A DNA stretch of 7,445 bases from Prolixibacteraceae bacterium (GTDB taxonomy: Bacteria; Bacteroidota; Bacteroidia; Bacteroidales; Prolixibacteraceae), in NCBI GenBank assembly GCA_014380255.1, contig JACMKG010000488.1:1-7445 (forward strand), in the 5' to 3' direction. The translations under genes and the position numbers were made by a program. Within the stretch, counting starts at the first letter, position 1. Each line of letters starts with the position of its first letter. Below the pieces are notes generated by a model. It saw only the letters and a list, made by a program, of their open reading frames with translations. It searched no databases and was not told the origin of the DNA. Below, piece after piece: positions 1-5,529 of the stretch.

Positions 1-53
1 ATGGATGATGAGAAGAGCATAAATAGTAAATTGTCAATTGTCTAATCGTAAAT

Positions 54-863
54 TCAATAACATGCCCATCCAAAGGCCAACTCGTCTTTATTATCCGGGC
101 TTTGGGTTAAGTGTCCAATACCTGAATCTCCAAACATGAAGGGCAGATGATCTTCAGAATCCAATTGAAAAAGCAATTCCATGGGCTGGTTGGTTGCCCG
201 GTCTAATGGGTATTCAACGCCCTGTATCCAATAGGGCCAGCCAAACAGTTTATCCTTGTCAATGGTTAATCCCACTCCACGGGCCTCCGTTATTTCCATT
301 ACCTCATCATCTATCTCTAATCCCACGGATTCATATTCTTCTGCATGCGGATAATCGTTCTTTGCTTCCCATCCTGTTATCAGCTTTTCCTGGAATACAG
401 TATCCAGCGCCGGTTGGATAGCTGCTGAAGCCCCATTTGCCGCTATTCTACGGCATACCACACCACTGGAAAAGGGGAAGAATGCTTTTAGGGTCGTTTC
501 ACAATCCGGCTCTTTGGAGGTGCAATAAAACAATTGGATAAGTCCACGATCTTGTTGCTCAGGGAGCTGTTCCATGTTCAACTGCACGAATAGCTGCATA
601 TGCTTTTGGCAATTGGGGCATTTGGGCCAGTCTTCAGCATTTCGTAAATATGGAAATCCTCCAATCTTTGATTGATCTGAAAAGGTATTCTCATGCTCTG
701 AAGTAATGGGCAGATAAGCCGTTCGTTTCAACTTCTCAAATTCGTGCATGATCTTATTTACCCGTTGCTCCATATTGCCTTCCGCGGAAACGTTCTCTTC
801 TATAGGTCTGGTTACAGGTGACGGTGGATTTCTCTTTCCAAACAACCTTTGCAATAAATTCAT
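54..863 (-). CDS. DUF1963 / YwqG-like protein of unknown function
   Basis: This looks like a DUF1963 (YwqG-like) protein, a family of cytoplasmic proteins without an established reaction. Family-like segments, numbered from the longer possible start at 914, are IGGFPYL (84-90), WPKCPNC followed by MQLFVQLN (96-113), GLIQLFYC (124-131), FGWPYWIQG (224-232) and the C-terminal FGDSGIGH (261-268). Four cysteines (C99, C102, C131, C138) are spaced like a possible zinc site, which is inference. No signal peptide or membrane segment is seen. I chose the ATG at 863 because it gives a typical N-terminus (MNLLQRLFGKR) behind an A-rich leader; an in-frame ATG at 914 would add 17 residues. The protein is then 269 residues and ends with TGA at 54-56. 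It is transcribed divergently from the oxidoreductase gene, and its downstream neighbour lies outside the window. Family assignment is fairly secure; function is unknown. Confidence 0.8.
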   Translation of the reverse strand: MNLLQRLFGKRNPPSPVTRPIEENVSAEGNMEQRVNKIMHEFEKLKRTAYLPITSEHENTFSDQSKIGGFPYLRNAEDWPKCPNCQKHMQLFVQLNMEQLPEQQDRGLIQLFYCTSKEPDCETTLKAFFPFSSGVVCRRIAANGASAAIQPALDTVFQEKLITGWEAKNDYPHAEEYESVGLEIDDEVMEITEARGVGLTIDKDKLFGWPYWIQGVEYPLDRATNQPMELLFQLDSEDHLPFMFGDSGIGHLTQSPDNKDELAFGWACY

Positions 864-1030
864 AGGTATTAATTTACGTTGAGAAAAAAAGCTACTATGA
901 AACCTTGCCAACAATTACGTATACTTCCAAAGAAAGTTATGTGAGCGCAGTGGATTAATATACTGTGAGTACTACAGAAGAGATCTCAGAAGTTTCCAAT
1001 GAACACCCAATAGAATCAACCCATGGATCA

Positions 1031-1070
1031 CAAATAAACGCAAATAAAACAAATGAACTCAAATAAAAGG
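1031..1070 (+). repeat. Degenerate 10-bp AAATAAA tandem repeat
   Basis: Four imperfect copies follow one another with a 9-10 base period: CAAATAAACG (1031), CAAATAAAAC (1041), CAAATGAACT (1050) and CAAATAAAAGG (1060). The last copy runs into the left arm of the inverted repeat at 1062-1105. Such AT-rich degenerate arrays are common between genes in Bacteroidota; a function is not evident. Confidence 0.6.
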
Positions 1071-1105
1071 AATGAAGGATTAAGTGTTGTCTTATTCCTT
1101 TTATT
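1062..1105. repeat. 12-bp perfect inverted repeat, AT-rich stem-loop
   Basis: AATAAAAGGAAT at 1062-1073 is the exact reverse complement of ATTCCTTTTATT at 1094-1105, with a 20-base loop. The stem can extend inward by a G-T and an A-T pair. It lies between two divergent genes, so it terminates neither of them. The stem has only two G-C pairs. It may be a small dispersed element or a binding site; the sequence does not decide. Confidence 0.6.
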
Positions 1106-1245
1106 GGTTTTTATCTGAGATTCCTGCAATTCAAGGTTGTGGGTATACATTAGCATTTGGCAGGCGATGTGTAAATCTGCTTTCCAATCTTCTGTCTTTT
1201 TTCCAATCCTTTTTGTAACTTTAAGACAACAATAAACTTTATCGC

Positions 1246-2238
1246 TTGAAAAATATACCTCTCTCTGTTCTTGAACTGGCTACTGTGGTAGAAGGGGGCA
1301 CCCTTGCCAGTGCTATCGAAGGTACCGTGCAGGTGGCCCGCCATGCCGAATCTCTTGGTTACCATCGTATCTGGATGGCCGAGCATCACAACATGCAATA
1401 TGTGGCCAGCTCGGCAACTGCTGTGCTGATTGGCCATGTAGCCTCTCAAACGGATAGCATCAGGGTAGGCTCTGGAGGAGTAATGCTGCCCAACCATAGC
1501 CCACTGGTAATTGCCGAGCAGTTCGGGACACTGGAAACACTGTATCCCGGCCGAATAGATCTGGGCCTTGGCAGGGCTCCGGGAACAGACCAGGTGACGG
1601 CTATGGCCCTTCGACGCAACAGCATTGGTACCACCGAGAGTTTCCCCATCGATATCAAACAGCTTCAGGCTTATTTAAGTAAGGAGAACAGTTCGGCCAG
1701 GGTACGTGCTTTTCCGGGCGAAGGGTTGGATATCCCGCTTTGGATACTGGGTTCCAGTACTGATAGCGCTTACCTGGCAGGGCAACTGGGATTGCCTTAT
1801 GCCTTTGCCGCTCATTTTGCCCCTCAGCAATTCTGGGCAGCCATCGATCTGTACCGAAAGAACTTCAGGCCATCCAAACAGCTTGATAATCCTTATGTGA
1901 TGGCCTGTGTCAATGTCATTGCAGCAGATACCAATGAGGAAGCCGAATTGCTGGCTACCAGCCTGATCAGAATATTCCTGGGACTGGTAACCAACGACCG
2001 CAAACCTATACAGCCACCGGGCGAGCTGCCTGATACGTATAACAACCCTGATGTTCGTTTAGTGGTAAACAGCATGCTGGCCTGCACTTTCACAGGCAGC
2101 AAAAGCCGGTTGCGCAAGATGCTTTCAGACTTTATTGCTGAAACAATGATCGACGAACTGATGGTCTCAAGCAATATATTTGATAGTCAGGCCAAGCTCA
2201 GATCGTTTTCTATCCTTCGGGAAGCGATGGAGGGATGA
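1246..2238 (+). CDS. LLM-class flavin-dependent oxidoreductase (luciferase-like, MsnO8/YhbW type)
   Basis: The product is a 330-residue luciferase-like monooxygenase of the group annotated as LLM-class flavin oxidoreductases (MsnO8 family, related to E. coli YhbW). Members use reduced FMN, or in some branches F420, to oxidise small organic substrates with oxygen; the substrate here cannot be told. Visible family features are the N-terminal [10 protein letters not shown] strand (5-14), RIWMAEHH (41-48), the stretch from [13 protein letters not shown] (74-86) through [14 protein letters not shown] (102-115), [20 protein letters not shown] (168-187) and the C-terminal [11 protein letters not shown] (303-313). 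Length matches the family and no signal peptide is seen. The start is TTG at 1246: an in-frame TAA at 1222-1224 blocks any start further up, and the next ATG is codon 44, inside a conserved segment. There is no Shine-Dalgarno sequence. It appears monocistronic, flanked by non-coding DNA on both sides. Family call is strong; physiological role is unknown. Confidence 0.92.
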   Translation: MKNIPLSVLELATVVEGGTLASAIEGTVQVARHAESLGYHRIWMAEHHNMQYVASSATAVLIGHVASQTDSIRVGSGGVMLPNHSPLVIAEQFGTLETLYPGRIDLGLGRAPGTDQVTAMALRRNSIGTTESFPIDIKQLQAYLSKENSSARVRAFPGEGLDIPLWILGSSTDSAYLAGQLGLPYAFAAHFAPQQFWAAIDLYRKNFRPSKQLDNPYVMACVNVIAADTNEEAELLATSLIRIFLGLVTNDRKPIQPPGELPDTYNNPDVRLVVNSMLACTFTGSKSRLRKMLSDFIAETMIDELMVSSNIFDSQAKLRSFSILREAMEG

Positions 2239-2264
2239 GGGAGATGCAAAGGATGTTGAATGTT

Positions 2265-2321
2265 GAATGGCTGGATGGTTAGATGGTTTGAATGGTTAGA
2301 TGGTTCGATGGTTGGATTGTT
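2265..2321 (+). repeat. 8-bp GATGGTT tandem array
   Basis: Seven degenerate units follow each other: GAATGGCT (2265), GGATGGTT (2273), AGATGGTT (2281), TGAATGGTT (2289), AGATGGTT (2298), CGATGGTT (2306) and GGATTGTT (2314). The + strand is almost free of C here, with only two in the array. It begins 26 bases after the oxidoreductase stop codon. Part of it (2289-2315) is complementary to 2587-2613 at 23 of 27 positions, so the two arrays form a long-range inverted repeat. Confidence 0.8.
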
Positions 2322-2394
2322 TATCCCCCTTGGCGGAAAGGACTGATGGATTGATCTTTACTTCCTTATTCCTTATTTTTTCTTTTTTTTTAGT

Positions 2395-2414
2395 GGCCAC
2401 GATGTATCGTGGCC
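2395..2414. repeat. Perfect 8-bp palindromic stem-loop (GGCCACGA / TCGTGGCC)
   Basis: GGCCACGA (2395-2402), loop TGTA (2403-2406) and TCGTGGCC (2407-2414) form a perfect GC-rich stem-loop. The T-run (TCTTTTTTTTTAG, 2381-2393) lies before it on the + strand and no T-run follows on either strand, so it is not a standard intrinsic terminator even though it lies 157 bases after the oxidoreductase stop. The core resembles the short dispersed palindromes with a CACGAtgtaTCGTG centre that I associate with cyanobacterial and Bacteroidota genomes; that link is from memory and untested. Confidence 0.65.
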
Positions 2415-2458
2415 TTACGGGCTTCTGCATGATATTGTATCAGTCTCGTTGATCAATG

Positions 2459-2649
2459 ATCCATCTTTTTTCCACCCTTCCACCCTTTTTCCACCCTTTC
2501 AAACCTTCTAACCCTTTCAAACTCTTCAAACCTTTTTTCAAACCCTTCAAATCATTTTTTCAACCCTTCAACCCTTTTAACTTTTTCCAACCATCCAACC
2601 ATTTAACCATCAAGCTCTTCCAGTCTTTCCAACCCTTCCAACCCTTATT
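2459..2649 (+). repeat. C/T-rich CAACCCTT array, G-free for 155 bases
   Basis: Degenerate units of 8-12 bases (CCACCCTT, CAAACCTT, CAACCCTT, CCAACCAT, CCAACCCTT) run through the stretch, separated by T-runs. No G occurs on the + strand from 2459 to 2613, and only two occur (2614, 2623) up to 2649. The skew is opposite to that of the GATGGTT array at 2265-2321. It is plainly a repeat tract and not coding. The pyrimidine bias could favour unusual DNA or RNA structure, but that is inference. Confidence 0.8.
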
Positions 2650-2689
2650 GTTGCTACTTTCTTTGGCCTTTCGTCTTATTTTGCCTGCT

Positions 2690-2775
2690 TTAGATACCCA
2701 TTGGTAACTCAACAGTAACCATTCTGTATCTGAGGTTACAGAAAGGTTACAGATGGGTTACTAATGGGTTACTAA
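2690..2775. repeat. Inverted repeat made of 11-bp GTAACCCATTA-like units
   Basis: The right half holds four GGTTAC boxes at 2734, 2745, 2756 and 2767, exactly 11 bases apart. The left half holds the same unit on the other strand: GTAAC at 2704 and 2715, with degenerate copies at 2693 (GATAC) and 2726 (GTATC), again 11 apart. The two halves are mirror images about 2732/2733, so arms 2690-2728 and 2737-2775 can pair with about five mismatches and two G-T pairs around an 8-base loop. It could be a phased multi-site operator, a structured RNA or a small repeat element. It lies about 490 bases upstream of the helicase start. Confidence 0.75.
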
Positions 2776-2853
2776 TGATGGCAATGTCCAGGCAATGCCG
2801 GATGAATGATCATCCTTTCTTTGATATCCGCTTTTGAGGCAAATGACCGAAGG

Positions 2854-2986
2854 GTTAAGAACAATTTCTACCTTCAAATGATTGTAAGGCTGTTTGCAAG
2901 AGCAACCCTCGGAAATTGTTTGGTAGTAAATTTAATCATCGATCGTATAAATGCAAATCAATGTCGTTAAGTTAAGAACTATTTCT
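2854..2986 (+). repeat. 16-bp direct repeat pair GTTAAGAACaATTTCT
   Basis: GTTAAGAACAATTTCT at 2854-2869 recurs as GTTAAGAACTATTTCT at 2971-2986, 15 of 16 bases alike and 117 bases apart. Nothing recognisable as a mobile element lies between the copies. They could be paired regulator sites or repeat debris. Confidence 0.5.
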
Positions 2987-3004
2987 GTTATTTCTCGGTG
3001 AGAT

Positions 3005-3080
3005 TTGGTGTCCTGGTGGTGTGGTGTCTATTTTTTCTTGCCACAAAGTCACCATGTCACCAAAAGGAACACCAATTTTT
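3005..3080 (+). repeat. Long imperfect hairpin followed by a T-run
   Basis: TTGGTGT and CCT (3005-3014) pair with AGG and ACACCAA (3065-3067, 3069-3075). Inside, 3015-3028 pairs with GTCACCATGTCACC (3048-3061) at 13 of 14 positions, counting three G-T pairs, around a 19-base loop. Five T residues follow (3076-3080), so on the + strand it has terminator shape. The nearest + strand stop codon is 770 bases upstream, however, so what it would terminate is unclear. The GTCACC-rich right arm also looks like the CACAAAGTCACCAAG-type repeats seen between Bacteroidota genes. Confidence 0.5.
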
Positions 3081-3134
3081 CCCTTAACTAAACGAAATTG
3101 AATTGTAAATCCTCAATCATCACATTTTCAATCC

Positions 3135-3164
3135 TTGAAATCTTGTTAGATTTGGTTATATTTC
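3135..3164 (+). promoter_or_regulatory. Candidate helicase promoter (TTG / TATATTTC)
   Basis: TTG at 3135-3137 and TATATTTC at 3157-3164 are separated by 19 bases. This fits the Bacteroidota sigma-A pattern (TTG near -33, TAnnTTTG near -7) except for the final base. It would give a leader of nearly 90 bases before the helicase ATG. That leader contains a weak stem, AATCAC (3188-3193) with GTGATT (3232-3237). The match is short and could be chance. Confidence 0.35.
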
Positions 3165-3258
3165 CCCCGTAAAAAAGATTAAAATGTAATCACTGGCCCA
3201 TACGCCCTTCAAGGTTGTATTCCTGTGGCAGGTGATTGAATAACTCAAAGAATAAAAA

Positions 3259-5454
3259 ATGACTAATGACGATAGGATGTTAGAAGCCAACAACGGGGAG
3301 CCAGCCAATACGGATGCGACCGATTCTTTTTTGGATGCTATCAGCGCCCTGGCATTGAAGGCTAAGGAGAACATGCCCGCACCCTATGTGCAGACCAGCA
3401 CCGATTTGTCTGATATCAGTATGGATGAATACCCCGAGGCTGAGATTTCTGATCAAACAATTGCCCGGATGAATGAATTGAAGTCGATCATCCAGTCGAT
3501 TGAAAACAGGCCTGCCAGTACGACCGAAATAAAGCTGAACAAGGCCTATAAGATCAACTATGCCTTTGAGTTGAATAATGCTCAGCTGGAAGCCGTAACA
3601 ACGATCCACGGGCCTGTACTGGTCATTGCAGGGGCCGGTAGCGGGAAGACCAGGGTGATCGTGCACCGGGTGGCTTTCATGCTCGAAAACGGGATACCGC
3701 CCAGCGAGATTCTGCTGCTCACCTTTACCCGAAAGGCTGCCATCGAAATGACCGCCAGGGTGCAGGTGTTATTGAAAGATACCAGCGTGCAGAAGGTATT
3801 CGGGGGCACTTTCCACTCCTTTGCCAACTATGCCTTGCGCAAATATGCCAATTTGCTCAATATCCCTCCCAAATTTACCATCATCGACTCGGAGGACTCA
3901 GCCGATACGATTGATTTGGTTAAATCAGAACTTAAACTGATCAGCAAGGACAAGGCATTTCCGAAAAAGAACCGGATACAGGAGATCATCTCCTCGGCCC
4001 GTAACCGTAACCTGACCATCAAGGAGGTTATCGAGGCTGAATTCACCGGACTGCTTGAATACCTGGAATCGCTGGAGATGATCAGGCTGGGCTATGCCCG
4101 CTACAAGAAGATCTGCCAGATCTTTGACTACGACGATTTGATGGATGTGCTACGCGACTCACTAAGAGACAATCTCACCTTCAGAACCCTTATCCAGCAG
4201 GAATATAAATACCTCATGGTGGATGAATACCAGGATACCAACGTGGTGCAAAAGGAGATCGTGGAGTATCTCTCGGAAGTCCACCGGAACATCCTGATCG
4301 TGGGCGATGATGCCCAGAGTATCTATTCTTTCAGGGGAGCAAACTATGAGAACATCCTGCGTTTTCCACAGAAGTTCCCCGACTGCAAGGTCATTAAAAT
4401 TGAAGAGAACTACCGCAGCAACCAAAAGATCCTGGATTTCACCAACGACATTATCCGCAACGCGAAGATTGGGTATAAAAAGCGCCTCTTTTCAAGCATC
4501 CAGAAAGAAGCGCTGCCTTTTGTGAAGAAGTTCTACGACCAGCAGACGGAAGCTGAATACATCGTTTCAAAGATACTGGAATACCGTGAAAAGGGAATTG
4601 CACTCAACCAGGTGGCCGTGCTGGTCAGGGCTTTCTGGCACGCCCGGTTCATCGAACTGGAACTCAACAAGCGGGGCATCCCCTACATTGCGGTTGGCGG
4701 GTTAGCCTTTAACGAGCGCAAACATGTCAAGGATGTGATCTCTTACCTGAGGATCATTCAAAACCCTTACGAAGCTGTGGCCTGGCACCGGATACTGAAA
4801 TACATCCCCGGCGTAGGCATCGTATCTGCCCGTAAGATCATTGAAAAGATTATTACTGAAAAAGGATTGAATATAGATTCGTTTGAGAAGACCCGCTTTG
4901 CCGAAGAACTGCGCCGACTGGTGGAAATGCTCAATGCTGCCAGCAATACGAGCATCTCCCTGTCACGTAAACTGGAAATCATCAACACGTACTATGCACC
5001 CATCCTGAAGGCCACGGAACCTGACTTCGAGATCAGGCTGCTGGATATCGGCGTACTGATAACCCTTGCCAGCCAGTATGACTCGCTGACAACATTCCTG
5101 ACCGACTTTGCTCTTGACCCTCCTTCCAAGCGATTTGGCGACCGTACAACTCCATTGATTGATGAAGGGGAAGACAAGCCTTTGACCGTTTCTACCATTC
5201 ACTCGGCCAAAGGGCTGGAGTTTTACGGAGTGTTCATTCCTCATGCTTTGGATGGCATGATCCCGTCCATCAGGGCCATTAAGAACATGGAAGAACTGGA
5301 GGAGGAGCGTCGCCTATTTTACGTGGCCTGCAGCCGTGCCAAGGAAGATTTAACCATTACCATGCCTTCTCATGTATCTACCTACAACGGCTTCATGTCC
5401 TATCCCAGCAGGTTCCTGGTGGAGATCAGCAAGGATAAGTTCCTCTATGAATAG
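3259..5454 (+). CDS. UvrD/Rep-family superfamily 1 ATP-dependent DNA helicase
   Basis: This 731-residue protein is a superfamily 1A 3'-5' DNA helicase that should couple ATP hydrolysis to unwinding during repair or replication restart. All motifs are present in order: Q motif (LNNAQLEAV, Q109), Walker A AGAGSGKT (124-131), motif Ia LLLTFTRKAA (152-161), GGTFHSF (182-188), Walker B VDEYQDTN (321-328), motif III VGDDAQSIYSFRGA (348-361), motif IV EENYRSN (382-388), a GIG-like loop IPGVGIVSA (516-524), motif V VSTIHSAKGLEF (644-655) and motif VI EEERRLFYVACSRAKE (681-696). It is not a plain UvrD/PcrA orthologue. About 100 residues, acidic and of low similarity to anything I recognise, precede the Q motif, and only 35 residues follow motif VI, so the RNA-polymerase-binding tail of UvrD/PcrA is missing. 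The ATG at 3259 follows an A-rich leader with no Shine-Dalgarno sequence; a second in-frame ATG is codon 7. The GH92 gene follows after 75 bases. Confidence 0.93.
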   Translation: MTNDDRMLEANNGEPANTDATDSFLDAISALALKAKENMPAPYVQTSTDLSDISMDEYPEAEISDQTIARMNELKSIIQSIENRPASTTEIKLNKAYKINYAFELNNAQLEAVTTIHGPVLVIAGAGSGKTRVIVHRVAFMLENGIPPSEILLLTFTRKAAIEMTARVQVLLKDTSVQKVFGGTFHSFANYALRKYANLLNIPPKFTIIDSEDSADTIDLVKSELKLISKDKAFPKKNRIQEIISSARNRNLTIKEVIEAEFTGLLEYLESLEMIRLGYARYKKICQIFDYDDLMDVLRDSLRDNLTFRTLIQQEYKYLMVDEYQDTNVVQKEIVEYLSEVHRNILIVGDDAQSIYSFRGANYENILRFPQKFPDCKVIKIEENYRSNQKILDFTNDIIRNAKIGYKKRLFSSIQKEALPFVKKFYDQQTEAEYIVSKILEYREKGIALNQVAVLVRAFWHARFIELELNKRGIPYIAVGGLAFNERKHVKDVISYLRIIQNPYEAVAWHRILKYIPGVGIVSARKIIEKIITEKGLNIDSFEKTRFAEELRRLVEMLNAASNTSISLSRKLEIINTYYAPILKATEPDFEIRLLDIGVLITLASQYDSLTTFLTDFALDPPSKRFGDRTTPLIDEGEDKPLTVSTIHSAKGLEFYGVFIPHALDGMIPSIRAIKNMEELEEERRLFYVACSRAKEDLTITMPSHVSTYNGFMSYPSRFLVEISKDKFLYE

Positions 5455-5529
5455 GGAAAACAGGAGATTATAACCAAAAGCAACGATACAAATCACCTAA
5501 TAAACACACAACCATTTAGTTAATTTATC

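Larger units (their letters stand above)
864..1245. other. Divergent intergenic spacer
   Basis: This 382-base spacer separates the minus-strand DUF1963 gene from the plus-strand oxidoreductase gene, so both promoters should lie here. I see no good match to the Bacteroidota promoter (TTG, about 19 bases, TAnnTTTG) on either strand. The nearest fragment is TAAACTTT at 1233-1240, which would make the oxidoreductase transcript almost leaderless, but its spacing to an upstream TTG is poor. The middle holds an AT-rich tandem repeat and an inverted repeat, listed separately. No credible coding region is present. Confidence 0.6.
2239..3258. other. 1,020-base non-coding, repeat-dense interval
   Basis: No credible gene lies between the oxidoreductase stop and the helicase start. 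The longest open frame (2456-2707) translates a low-complexity CAACCCTT array into a Pro/Phe/Lys/Asn-rich peptide and is not a real gene. The interval instead carries at least six repeat or hairpin structures of different sequence type, listed separately. A 9-base inverted pair, AACAATTTC (2860-2868) with GAAATTGTT (2912-2920), is also present. The last 120 bases should contain the helicase promoter and leader. Confidence 0.75.

Noticed and set aside
1..45. ATG at the very first base followed by 14 codons to TAA
   Set aside because: It is too short, has no visible context at the window edge and no recognisable peptide; it may be chance.
1150..1497. Minus-strand open frame of 115 codons overlapping the oxidoreductase start
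   Set aside because: It lies largely antisense to a well-supported gene and its peptide has no recognisable family features.
2265..2645. CRISPR-like array
   Set aside because: Units are 8-12 bases, degenerate and without unique spacers of constant length, and no cas gene is near.
2456..2707. Open frame of 83 codons on the + strand in the repeat gap
   Set aside because: It is a translation of the CAACCCTT array: repetitive Pro-Phe-Lys/Asn peptide with no domain, no start context and a zero-G tract beneath it.
2239..3258. Insertion sequence or decayed transposase gene
   Set aside because: No frame on either strand shows transposase motifs or a broken coding stretch, and no target-site duplication could be matched to the inverted repeats.
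3280..3666. Minus-strand open frame of 128 codons inside the helicase gene
   Set aside because: It is antisense to the helicase N-terminus and Walker A region and is best seen as a shadow of that frame.
5455..5529. Terminator or promoter between the helicase and GH92 genes
   Set aside because: No hairpin with a T-run and no acceptable TTG / TAnnTTTG pair could be found in the 75 bases.
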